64,000 nt of DNA from Apis mellifera (taxonomy: Eukaryota > Arthropoda > Insecta > Hymenoptera > Apidae), in NCBI RefSeq assembly GCF_003254395.2, contig NC_037647.1, positions 35,001 through 99,000 on the forward strand, in the 5' to 3' direction. Below, one piece after another: positions 12,560-23,950 of this stretch (positions are counted from its first letter, which is position 1; every line of letters starts with the position of its first letter). Below the pieces are notes generated by a model. It ran no database searches, was not told the origin of the DNA, and worked only from the letters and a program-made list of their open reading frames with translations. The translations under genes and the position numbers were made by a program.

Positions 12560-14560
12560 TTTAAAATAAAAAAATAAATAATAAATTACTATCTATATTA
12601 AATTAAAAAATAATTCGCCAAATAAGTAGATAAGATTAATTATTTACCATTTATTAAAAATTCAATTCTTTGAAATATGCCAGTGAATCATCTTCTGAAT
12701 ATTCTTTCTTAAAATTGATGATATTTTGATATTTTTCCTTAGCATAATGAAATTGAAATAATTTTTGATAAATTTGTACATAATATTAATTATCTGATTA
12801 TGGATAAAACGTCATTGAAAATAATATATGAATATATATTTTCAAATCAAATTCAATATCTATCATTTACTTCGCTATAGGATCATCAACACAGATTAAC
12901 TATAATCTAATAGAATTGAATTGAATTTTTAAAAATTTTTCTTCTATTGTTGTACATTAGCATTAAATATTTTTATTTAAGTCTTTGTGTAATCATAAAT
13001 AGATAATAATCATAAATAGGTACAAATAATAGGATATCAATATGTGGAAAGAAATCTCTGATTGATAGATGAAAAAATAAGAATATTTTCCAATAGACTG
13101 TATTGATATATCATATTGATATGCATGATTGTACAAGGTAGTATCTCATAATGATGATAATATAATTGTATAATTGTAGAGATTAGAATATGATGAAATC
13201 TTTAATAAACTTCAAATTCATAATCCATTCCAAAATGCAAAATATTAGTGCTTTCCCAATTCTGCTGAATTTGGGAAATCCGTAAAATATATCATAATTA
13301 ATAAACGCACAGATCAGCTTCCTCCAAACCTAAAAACAGTTTTCGAAGCTCGTACTATAAATTTCAAGCGTATATTGTTGTCGGCTAAGTTGTTGAATAA
13401 TTATTCAACGGAACATTATTCAGATTATATTTCAATCAGATAAAAGTGCTTCAAATAGATTATATATATATATATATATAATATAATAATATAATAATAT
13501 AATAATATAATAATATAATATATATATTATAATATATATAAATATAGACTATAATATATAATATATAAATATACTATAAATAAATCTCGCGATCATTGCT
13601 TGTAAACATTTCATTTCACATTTATAATTTTGAATTTGAAATTAAAAAATTTTTTATTAAATAAAATATTAAAATTTTTTTAGAAATATTAAATGTTTAA
13701 AATCAAAATTGAAAGTGTTCGCGAATAATGAATCCGCAAGATTTATAATTTCTTTATTTCGGAAAGATATTTCATGAAAATTTTTTCTTATCATTATCGA
13801 ATATTACGCAAATCTAAAATGAAGAATTCAAGATGTTAGAAAAACATTTGTGAGAATAATATTTAATGTCATAAAATGTTAGAATTAAATATTTAAAAAT
13901 ATTTTAGTCTGATTAGAGTGCAATGTAATTCTGAGAATAATATATAATACTTCAATCAGCTTCTGTGGCAACAAACATCAACCTATTCTTCAAGATTTAT
14001 AGCAAATATGTGAATCAAACTCTAAGCATTATGTACTTTTATGTAACATATATTCCAAGGAATTCTTTCTTGATCATCTAGGGATCATTTGAAGTCAGCT
14101 TTCAGATTCAATATTAATTCATATTATTATTGGCTACGATGTATCTCTTCTAAAATATATTATAGATAATATAAATATATTACAGATAATTATCTATATA
14201 TAATAAGGTTTTCCATAGATATTAACTTTTTGCATTTTAGTATGAATTTGGAGTTTATTAAAATTTCATCATACTTTAGCCATTGAACACGATTAGATAT
14301 TGTAAATCATTATAACGGTTTTGTATAGTTATATATTAATATCCATCCAATATAGTTTATTGTTTATTATCAAAATAGAAAAATACTTCATTTTTTTTTC
14401 TTATCTAATTTTGTCCAAAGTAGCGTGCATCTATCAATATTCGATTATTTATCCAGTTTTACGATTATAAACACAAAAACTTAAACAAAAATTATATATA
14501 TTATATAAAAACATACTTTGAATAATTACAACAAATTTCATAATAATTCAACATTATATA
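12560..14560 (+). repeat. Dispersed repeat module family, copy 1
   Basis: Starts with a module like TATTAAATTAAAAAATAATTC..AATAAGTAGATAA (12,590-12,850) and continues to a module with AATTAAATATTT..GTGCAAT (13,865-13,930), TTTTTGCATTTTAGTATGAATTTGGAG (14,225-14,260) and ATTATAAACACAAAAAC (14,464). The same modules recur at 19.1, 22.3-23.95, 35.6, 40.9 and 55.2-58.4 kb in the same orientation. No coding capacity seen. A perfect 18-nt palindrome lies at 13,392-13,409. Confidence 0.55.
13459..13560. repeat. TA run followed by AATATAT heptamer tandem repeat
   Basis: A TA run passes into a tandem ATAATAT array of about six units and then mixed TA sequence, within dispersed-repeat copy 1. Confidence 0.85.
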
Positions 14561-14609
14561 ATATTTTATTTAAATATAAATGAATTCTTATTTTTCGTAG
14601 TTTATAGAA

Positions 14610-15000
14610 ACAAATCTGTTTGCGCCTTCAACAGAAGTATTGTAATAATTTTGATGAATGGAAGCTAATAGCTGGGTATTTATAAATTTTCTCTGAGAGA
14701 TATCGTAATAAGTGCTATATTTCTTAAAGATAAGTAGACTGTATTATTGTATTACACGTGCAGGACGCGTGTCTATAAAAGAGTTGGGTATTTCACTATT
14801 TTAAAGTTGGTAATTATGTCCAATGATCAGAGTACGATGTGATGTTAGAACAAACTATCTATGATGTCATATCTGGCGATCAGATTATAATAAGAGTTCA
14901 AAATTCTTTACAAGTAATGATAATCGTGTCTGACGATTGGAGCACGATGTATTCACAAATTATCTAATTGTCATATCCGGCGGTCAAAGTATATATTTAC
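14610..15000. repeat. Diverged dispersed repeat, copy 2 with degenerate tandem units of about 54 nt
   Basis: Partner of the repeat at 5.03-5.42 kb. Positions 14,810-14,990 show about four degenerate units with cores GATCAGAGTACGATGTG, CTGGCGATCAGATTA, CGATTGGAGCACGATGTA and CCGGCGGTCAAAGTA, spaced about 50-60 nt. A TATAAAAG box on the plus strand at 14,774-14,781 follows the GC-rich GCAGGACGCGTG. These features would suit an LTR or promoter, but no coding element adjoins. Confidence 0.6.
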
Positions 15001-15779
15001 ATTGAATCTCTATTTACAAATAACAATAAATATCAATACATAAAATCAATACATAGAAAAAAAATTTTTTTTTCAATTATTGAAATTAGCTGTCAAATTC
15101 AAAGGATGAATGTTTTACCATATCTTCATCTATTTGTTTTTTCATTTCAACGATATTTTTTTCACAATATATAACATTACATTATATTACATTATATTTT
15201 ATTTTAGGACTTCTAACAAACATTAGATAACATTTTTGGATATTATTTATATATTACTAAAATTATATACTGGAATACTTTATTATTACGTTCACTTCGC
15301 ATTTTCAATGGGATGACTTGATTATTTAGAATTTCTATTCTGACATACACAAAAAATTAAACTAATTTTTATTAATTATACACAATTAATAATAAATTAA
15401 TTCACAATATATATATATAAGATCCAAACAATAAAACTTACATATAAAGTCATTATCGATTTATAATTAAAAAGCTCAATAATCAAAGCTCTTGCACATA
15501 ATCGAATATTATTTGTTTACACCTTTTCATATAAATAATTTTTATTCCTATTAATATTATATTTCAATTCTTATATTCTATTTTTCTTAATTCTAAAAAC
15601 ATATCATTATCATTATTATATTGCAAATTATAAAAAATATAATTATTCAAAATTTTATAAATTTAATAAATTAAATATACAAAAAATACAAAATATTTAA
15701 TATATATAATATATATATTTTCTATGGTAATATGGTTATTAAATACAATTACTAACAATTAAATACTAATCGTGGATGT
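15001..15779. other. AT-rich DNA, no gene seen
   Basis: Nothing recognised; the frame at 14,968-15,174 overlaps a repeat and is low complexity. Confidence 0.6.
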
Positions 15780-16870
15780 TAGAAAAAGAGACTAAATAAA
15801 GAAAGAAAAAATGAGATAATAATATCCGAAATCGAATCTTTTATTTGTGTGTACCAAATAAAAAAATACGAAAGTCTAAGTCAACAATTTTTTCTATTGC
15901 TAAGATAATATTGCTTTGTCCTGGTCGCAATTCTTTTGTTGACATATCAAAAATAAAAATATAAGAAATAAAACAAATTAGTAAATTTGTAATATTCATT
16001 CGAAGTATATATAAGAAAAATAATTATAATATATGTATATTTTTATAGATATTTGATATTAATGTGTAATTATAATATTAATTCGTATTATTAATATATA
16101 ATATTCAGATCGACTATTATTTTTATCTCTGCATAATAAGAAATATTGAGTATAAATGAAAGAAAAATAAAAATTTGTGAAGTGATTAATTCATATTTAA
16201 TAATCTGAAATTCAAATTGATTCAAGTATCATTAATATTTCAAATTTTCTTGTACATGTGAAAATAATTTAAAAAGCAATTATGCATACGAAAACACATT
16301 CAAGCTTTTTAAATCAAAATCTTATAATATATTTTTTGATTTGCTTCTATGAATTTCATAAGTAAAGTAAATTGAATGTAATATAATACAATAATTTATC
16401 TATGATTTTAAATTAAATATTTTGTAATTACCATGCAATGTAGAATATTCTGAAATTCGTCCATTTCTATTAAATAATAAATTAAATATAAAATAATAAA
16501 AAATAATAATTAAATTTCAATTTGCACAATTAAAAGTACTAAATTTTTTTAACGATATAAGAATATTGCATAATTACATTACATAGTATTTACATTGTAT
16601 ATTACACTGAAATTCAAAAATAATCATTTGTGTATAAAAGAATATCAATGTATTTATTTTCATTAAAAAGCTACATAAGCGATATTGCAAATATTAGTCA
16701 TATACTCAGCTGAACATTCTCGCTTTTCCACCATCTCATCTAATATAAATTTAAAAATATTTACAACTCTTCAATTATCGGATATATGAAATTTTTTCAT
16801 CATTTTAAATAACGAAAATCACCCTTCTGTTCTACATTTTTTATGAATACTCTGTATTAAACTATTAAAT
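15780..16870 (+). repeat. Dispersed repeat R4, copy 1
   Basis: Begins near AATATCCGAAATCGAATCTT and shares, with 60,660-61,570 in the same orientation, blocks such as ACGAAAGTCTAAGTCAACAATTTTT, CTTTGTCCTGGTCGCAATTC, AATAATCTGAAATTCAAATTGATTCAA and TCTCGCTTTTCCACCATCTCAT. A third, inverted copy is at 59,600-60,360. No terminal repeats or coding sequence were recognised. Confidence 0.65.
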
Positions 16871-17959
16871 TTTAGTAAAATGTTATCACGAAAAATGCTG
16901 GAAATTCTAAATGTTTGTAATTTTTTTTAAAAATTATAACTTAATTAGACTTAATTTAACAAATTTTTAAATTCGATTTTTATAAAAACAAAATCTTAAA
17001 TAAAATTTTATTTTGTTTTATTATTCTTTAATAATATTATATTATTATAATTTACAAATATAAAATACTCTCTTACTAACAGTAATATCCAGTTCAAAAT
17101 AAATCATATGTGTAAAAGAACTTTAAATGCATTTTAAAAAAGAAGTTAACTATCTAATATATAATATAATTTTATTATTATTGTTTTTTTTTTTGTTTAT
17201 TTTGGGCTCTATGATTTCATTTGCACCATTAATTTTAACCATGTATATATTAAATTTTTTTAAATTAAATATTAAAATAGGATAAAAAATATAATTTCAA
17301 TGCAATATTATTTCGTTAATTTATTAGTAATTATCAAATTATTATTCACAATAGGAAAACTAATAAAAATTATAACATATACTTTTTTATTTGAAAATCT
17401 TAAATTTATAAGAGTACAAAATTATTAATACAACATAAAATGAAGATTTCTTATTTCTTCACATCAAAATCATTTCTATTCTGAATTGACAAAATTGACA
17501 AAAATGATTTGAACAATTAATGTTATGTTTATCGCTATAACTCTCTCAATTGAAATTCATAACCGAATTTTTATGTATTACTTGTAAATAATATAAGTGT
17601 TATTCACTTTAAAGCAATGAATAAATCTTATAGACATCTAAGAAATAGATATCTAATTCATTACTCGATATTTAATTACTCAATTATAAAAAATTTTATG
17701 TCTGTGAAATGTACCTGTATACAAAAAATATGTCATATATTTGTGAAAATATTATATATATATAGTTACTCAAAAGCATTTATGTGTATATATGATTAAT
17801 TTTCATGTTATATATGTATACAAACTCAACAATTGAAATAGTAAACATTGTGTATATATTTCTTTCGCATTTCTTACAAATATTATTTTTTTTAATTATA
17901 ATAATAATTGTTAAACTGTATGTACGTGTAATAACGATCTTTTTTATATACATATAAAA
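16871..17959. other. AT-rich DNA downstream of the SR gene
   Basis: No gene recognised. It contains only low-complexity frames such as 17,617-17,799. Confidence 0.6.
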
Positions 17960-18028
17960 TCATTTTTCTTTTATCTTCTTTCTGCCATATTTAGTAGATC
18001 CATTGTCTGGAATACTTTTAGCATCTAA
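17960..18028 (-). CDS. Possible extra terminal exon, unrecognised product
   Basis: On the minus strand a strong acceptor (CCCTATTTCCTTACAG) is followed by a 22-codon open stretch, LDAKSIPDNGSTKYGRKK plus four residues, then TGA. Composition is unlike random translation of this AT-rich DNA: Gly, Pro, Asp and Lys are present and long Ile/Asn/Tyr runs are absent. It lies just past the likely 3' end of the SR gene. If spliced in phase 2 from the SR gene it would stop almost at once (AG/T TAG), so the shown frame needs a phase-0 donor from another exon or gene. I do not recognise the peptide. Chance is possible because the stretch is short. Confidence 0.25.
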   Translation of the reverse strand, partial: LDAKSIPDNGSTKYGRKKIKEK

Positions 18029-18039
18029 CTGTAAGGAAA

Positions 18040-18469
18040 TAGGGAAAACACTTAGAAAATATTTATTTCATTTAATCCAGAATTTAATTTCATCTTTCTT
18101 TGCTATAAATGAGAATATCAATATAAAAAAGATACAAAAAAATTATATCTAAATTATTTTATATATTTTAAAATACTTAATATCACAGATTTAAAAATTA
18201 TAGATAAGAATATTTCGTTTAATTAAAAAAAATATATATAAAAGAATTTCAGATCACTTGCTTTTTGTTGCTTTTAACTTTTTTCAACGATTATAAATCT
18301 CAATTATCAAAACATTCGTTTTACATCTTATAGTAAGAAAATATATATAAAATGATCTCCTTCAAACTCTTTTCATTTTCAATCTATCTATCAAATAAAA
18401 TCTATTTCTTTCTTTCTTTTTTTTTTCTTTTTTTTAGTTCTTTTAGTTTTTTTTTTAATTTATCTAATG
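18040..18469 (-). other. Rbp1: Probable 3' untranslated region with candidate poly(A) signal
   Basis: Minus-strand sequence after the stop codon, purine-rich at first (plus-strand poly-pyrimidine at 18,400-18,460). The first AATAAA noticed in the transcript direction is at 18,067-18,062, followed by a T/G-containing stretch, giving a 3' UTR of roughly 0.4 kb. The boundary is inferred only from the hexamer. Confidence 0.4.
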
Positions 18470-18563
18470 TTAGTACCGTCTGTCACGGGAATCCGAACGA
18501 GAACGACGATCTCGGCTGCGACTACGGGTTAAAGATCTTCTGCGCGGGCTACGGGATCTTGAC
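18470..18563 (-). CDS. Rbp1: SR splicing factor, terminal RS-domain exon with stop codon
   Basis: Minus-strand exon starting after TATTTTAG and ending in TAA (plus-strand 18,470-18,472). After the split Arg codon it reads SRSRSPRRRSLTRSRS, then ends DRRSRSDSRDRRY. That ending resembles my recollection of the C-terminus of Drosophila Rbp1. The phase-2 entry matches the donors at 63.1-63.9 kb, and its first ten residues nearly match the RS exon at 63,327 (SRSRSPRRRSL). GC content is strikingly higher than in the surrounding DNA, as expected for conserved coding sequence. The assignment to the gene 45 kb upstream rests on phase, strand and sequence type; a transcript would prove it. Confidence 0.85.
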
Positions 18564-18739
18564 CTAAAATATTAAAAAAGTATTTTATATTAATTAATAA
18601 GATAATTAACAATAGAACAATATATTTATTAATATATACTATAATAGAATTAAAATATTCACCATCAATTATAAGAATTATATTATGAATATATATTTTA
18701 TATATAGAATATCATAAAAATATTGAGATATATGAGATA

Positions 18740-18960
18740 TATAAACTAAAGATTCTTGAGATAATTTCAACCAAGATCTTTACAAAAATCATCATTTATG
18801 GCTTTATTAACGAATAATTAACAAAAAACACTAGCCAATCACAGAGTGTGAAATCTAAAATTTTGCGACAATAACGTATTATTGATTGAATACAAATAAA
18901 TCCAGGCAATATATTACGAAAAAAATATGTTGAATACAATAATTATTTTATCGATAAAAA
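18740..18960 (+). repeat. Short dispersed repeat containing CCAATCA, copy 1
   Basis: ATTCTTGAGATAATTTCAA and AACAAAAAACACTAGCCAATCACAG resemble 53,325-53,530 (ATTCTTCAGATAATTTCAAATAA, AACTAAAAACATTAACCAATCATAG). A related inverted piece may be at 36,600-36,665 (GTGATTGGCTGTTTTTTG). Confidence 0.4.
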
Positions 18961-19089
18961 ATTATATCACAAATAAACTTAAATTAAACTTAAATAAACT
19001 AAAATTAATTATTATTATAATATAAAAAAATGAATATAAATCTTTTTAATCAATACTATATATTGAAAATAAAAGAAATAAATCATTCA

Positions 19090-19430
19090 TTATAATCTAT
19101 ATTAAATAAAAAAAGAATTCATCAGTAAATAAATAAAATCATTAATTACTAAAAATTCCGAAAATTTAATTGAGTATTAAAATATGCTATTGGATTATCA
19201 TCTAAATATTTTTTCTTAGTATTGACAAATAAAATTTTTAATAAATTTACACGTAATATTAAATAGATTAATAAATAAAATTGAAAAGTAACATATATAT
19301 TATATCATCAAATCAACATATCTATCAATTATTTCGTTGTATTATCATCAGTATTAATCAATACTGATCATTTGTAATACAGAAATTCTAAAAATTCTTG
19401 TACTACCCATACGTTAAAAATATTGATGGC
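19090..19430 (+). repeat. Dispersed repeat module family, copy 2 (left module only)
   Basis: TATATTAAATAAAAAAAGAATTCAT, ATATTTTTTCTTAGTATTGA and TATCTATCAATTATTTCG match the left module at 12.59-12.89 kb. The remainder of the unit is absent or too diverged. Confidence 0.5.
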
Positions 19431-19702
19431 TTTTCTTATATTAAATAAAATTCCATTTTTTTGCTGATTTTGCATCTTTTTGAGAAATACTAGAATAAAA
19501 TAATATTTGTTATCAAATAAATATTTTTTATATTAATTAATAATTAATTATAGTATCTCAAATAACAATTATATATAATATATGAATGCTATAATATATA
19601 TTAATATTAGCGTCTTTTATTATTGATAAAATATTATCAATACAATGATGGCACAATACGCAAATAATCCATTAATTAAACATTAAGTTAATATCATAAG
19701 TT

Positions 19703-19730
19703 AATGTTTATTAATCCATTAATAAACATT
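19703..19730. repeat. Perfect hairpin, 13-nt arms
   Basis: AATGTTTATTAAT, a 2-nt spacer CC, and its exact reverse complement ATTAATAAACATT. Confidence 0.85.
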
Positions 19731-21594
19731 ATATTAACCGTTGTATATATAATAATATATATGAGTAGCTTGGAATTCATTGTTAATATAAATTTTATAT
19801 AATTCTTCATTTATCGAGTCACCACTATCACTATTATTGCATTTCATCGCTAATATCCAAAACAATATTATAGTATTCCATACTTATTCGCATAATAAAC
19901 ACGCATACAAAACAAAATTCTTGATTATTTAACTTGACTTGTACGTTTTGATCTATACTTTATCTGAACTAAATTGCATCTATCGATCTAATCTGAATTC
20001 TCTTTCGATGATTTTTGAAACTTGATGTTCTTCCAAAATTATTTTCAGTAAATTTTCAGTAAAATTTATTGCAAATTAAGAAAAAAGAAGCTTAAAAAAG
20101 ATCAATGATCGCATTAGAGAGAGGTTTTTAAGGATGACTCTTCGTATTCCGTTGTAGCATGTAAAAATAAAAATTATAGTGATTTATTATAAGACATTTG
20201 GCTACAGACATGTGACTTATTATATCTCAATCTTGACTAATATTGAGAATATAGAAAATGGAATTAGAATAAAAAAATATAGAATAAAGAAATTATACTT
20301 ACTTATACTATTAAAACTGAACTGTTGAAAATACTTAAACTATTGAAAATGAAATTCAAACTATTATCAATTCTGGTTTTTGTTCTTAACAATTTCAAAG
20401 ATTACAAATTTCTAATTTTTACTAGATTTTTAAAAATGTTTATGCGCTTTGAAATTCTCTAAACATTCATTTCAGCGGATCATAGTTCTGCGACGAGATA
20501 TATAATGATATTAAGTTTTCTCATTATATAACACTCCCAATTTAAAAAAAATTGCTAAAAATTAGTACTCAGAAAGAATCACACATTCGCCAAGAATGAA
20601 AGGAAGGAAATATAATAAAAAGTTCTTACAAATTTAAGGATTTAGAAGTTTGTTAATTTTTGTATTATTTATATTAATAAAATTCTCAAAAATTTTATAA
20701 ATTCTGTTTATTTTATATGTGAACTTTCACTTGCATGTGGATATATATACGAATAACGTTTTAACATTAGAATTTTAAAACGTTTTAACAATAAATTAAT
20801 TTTATTATTATATAATGTGAATTATATTATAATATGCATTTATTATACGAACAAATGGAATATTTTAATATGTTATGAATATTAGCTGAATACGATAAAA
20901 ACACAGTAGCTGCCAACGATATTAAAACTAAGATAGGGAATCAAAAATAATCGTGAGCGAATTAAGATTCGACAATGTAATAAAAAATTACAATTTTTAA
21001 AACCTTAAGGATATATTTTTTAATGGAACTTTTATCATTTATAATCTATCAACAAACTCTTGAATCTAATATTCGACACATTGCTTACTTTAAATAATAT
21101 TTAATTCTTAATAATACTTAATACTTAAAAAAGTAGTGGAGCAACTATAATAGTTCTTATCGCCAAAATTTAGAAAATTTACAATTCTTTTAATAAGAGT
21201 GAAAAATCGTAAACAGTGAAAGTTAAAATTGCAATAATTACATATTTTATTGACTATTATTGCATATAATATGGATATTTCAATGAAAGTGAATCATTCA
21301 CATATGTATAATTATTAGTGGACTGTTATTAGAATGATCGATGATGGAAGAAAATGATATTATTAATGTTCGAAATATATAAATAATGTGATTAATTATC
21401 AATTGATTTAAAAAATATTTGTTTAATAATAAATATTATTTTGTTTTAGTATTTCTCAAAAAGAATACAGAAGTAACAAAGTTACAGTAAAAAATGAATA
21501 CATAGAATCTCATTTATTATAAGAAAATCAGGTTTTTTTAAAGTCACTAAAAATTAAAAATATTTTTAACATAGAAATAATTTAAAAAAAAAAT

Positions 21595-23950
21595 TAATTT
21601 AAAAAATCTCTTCTGGAATTGTTAAATTACAATTGATCAACTGATCAATGTTGATGATAGTGCAATGATAGACATTGATCTGATTGATTGATCCAATGAT
21701 ATAATGTGTGTATTATTTTTCAATATTTTATTTGTGATTTATTTATAGTATTATGTCTAAATTTGTCAAAAATTAGTTTGACCATTAATGTTAAAAAAGA
21801 ATGTTAAGAAAATAATGAGTGGCATATTTCAACGTTCAAATAAAAAATTCGATAAGTGATTGATTTTATCTATTTCATATGAATTATTTCTTAATTTAAT
21901 ATTATAATATCTGATTTATTTTTTTTATTCCGAATATAATACTGATCGTTCATTTGTTAGAAAAATTTTGTATTATTCATTTTTTATATCAACTTTATAA
22001 TAATAAAATAATTAAATTATTTATTATTCGTAATATAATTTGATATAATTTTTATCAATAAAGAATATTTGTTATATTTACATTTTCTTTGATATTGATA
22101 TTGCTTAAACTTATTCATTCTCAAATGGCGACATATAATCAGTATTGTTGCGATTCGAATACGGCCACTATTTTTTGTTAATAACTTATTAACAAAGTCA
22201 TAACGAAAGTTTTTGCAAAAGAAAATATTGCCTGAAATGAATCTCTAATTTATGTTAGAACATTTTTAGGACATTCTATATATATTAATTCTAATAAAAG
22301 AACGATAAATAATATTTATTGGAATAAAAATAATAATATATTATATTATACATTATAATCTATATTAAATTAAAAAACAATTCACAAAATAAGTATAATA
22401 GATAAAATCAATTATTGAAAATTTATCTCGAATTTTAATATCTTTTCTCTTGAATATCCTTAATTGATGATATTCTGATATTCTTCATTAACATTGAACA
22501 AATTATTCAAAAACTTATAGATAATATTAAACTAATTACAAACAAGACATCACCGAAAAATAATATAAAATAAATAACATACACATAGGAAATATATTGT
22601 TTTATATTGAATTATTGAATTATTTAAAAAATAATTTCGTTTTTTTTCATTCACTAACTGAATGTTTATCCAGCCAACTTCATTCTAAATTGTATTGTTA
22701 TTATATATTTTGACAGTTGACATTTATTCATAGTCATAATTTATTTATAAAAAAAATTCATTTGATTCCATGCGCTTGTGTTTTTCGTCTGTAATAATAA
22801 AAATGCAAGACCAAAAGGAGCATTTTCAGCATATTTTACTTTTTTATTACCAAAAAGATAAGAAAACAGTTCAGTCAAGAAAAAAATTATATGAAGTCTA
22901 TAGAGAAGGTATATTAACAATACACTAGTGTCAAAACTGGTTTTCAAAATTTTATTCCAACAATTTTAATTAAAGATGGACGTTCTGGAAGATTAGTTAA
23001 AACTGACGAAGACAAAATAAAAGCACTGATTGAAGCAAATCGACGAATAACAACTCGAGAATTGCTACAAGATTGAATTTGTCGAATTCGACTGTTCATG
23101 ATTATCGATAAATTTAAGAAATTTATGATCCACACATATTTGCTATAAATTTTCTTAAAAATAAATTAATAAGTTATGTCATTGATACTGTCATAATTGA
23201 AGTATTATTAAGATCATAATTCTTAAGATCACATTGCATTCTAATCAATTTACAAAAATATTTAATTCCAAATGTCAATTAAATATTATCCTCAAAAGCG
23301 TTATGCTTTAAAAAAATTTCCTTGTACAAAACCTTTTTATTATTGTCGCCTTTCTCTATTATTGCGTCAATTTATATTAAGTCTAAAAGTTAAAATGTTA
23401 TTAAATTTAAAAAGTTAAATAAAATTTTAAAAGTTAAAATGTTGTTAAAAACAATATCATTTTTTATAAATAATATTTAATAAAAGATATTTAATAAAAG
23501 ATAAAAGTATTTGGAATTAAATATTTTTTAAGACAATTCAGCTTGGCTTAAGTGCAATATGATTCTAAGAATATATTTTAGATAACTTCTAACTAAGGAC
23601 AATCAATCAACATAATCCTATTTTTAATGAAATTTATATAAGTCCTGAATACTATATGTTTTTGTACAACATTCGAGAACTTCTCTTTAAAGTTGGGAAT
23701 TGTAGAGCTAATCCATAGTATCATTAACCTCACAAACAACTTTAAAATTCATAGACTAGGGAGAAATTTTCTGTGAGCACTAACATTTTGCACTTTGATA
23801 TAAATTTGGAATTTGTTAAGATTTTATTATGCTTTGATTGCCAAACATGATCAGATATTGTAAGTCATTATGATAGAAAATGATCTCGTATAATCATAAA
23901 ATTAGGATAATTTTTAATTACATATTTCTCTAAAAGCACGATAAAACTAG
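21595..23950 (+). repeat. Dispersed repeat module family, copy 3, containing a mariner relic
   Basis: The right-end module (21,595-21,780, with GATCAACTGATCAATGTTGATGAT and ATGTCTAAATTTGTCAAAAATTAG) precedes a left module (22,360-22,600) and a middle module (23,510-23,900, with TTTTGCACTTTGATATAAATTTGG). The mariner N-terminal relic sits at 22,803-23,140 between the modules. The order suggests two adjacent units, or a tandem arrangement, that was later interrupted. Confidence 0.55.
22803..23140 (+). pseudogene. mariner transposase N-terminal relic (copy F)
   Basis: Plus-strand reading begins MQDQKEHFQHILLFYYQK and continues through RKKLYEVYREG, a stop, CQNWFSKFYS, then after a short gap KDGRSGRLVKTDEDKIKALI and TTRELL. 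These align by eye with the N-terminal DNA-binding domain of the intact mariner copies (for example CQNWFDKF, GRPVEVDDDLIKAII, TTREIAEK). The last part shifts frame (LNLSNSTVHDY). No catalytic domain or terminal repeats are visible, so only about the first 110 codons survive, with stops. It lies within a dispersed-repeat copy. Confidence 0.8.

Noticed and set aside
18352..18567. Plus-strand 71-codon frame at 18.4 kb
   Set aside because: Antisense to the terminal RS exon and its pyrimidine-rich UTR; no independent support.
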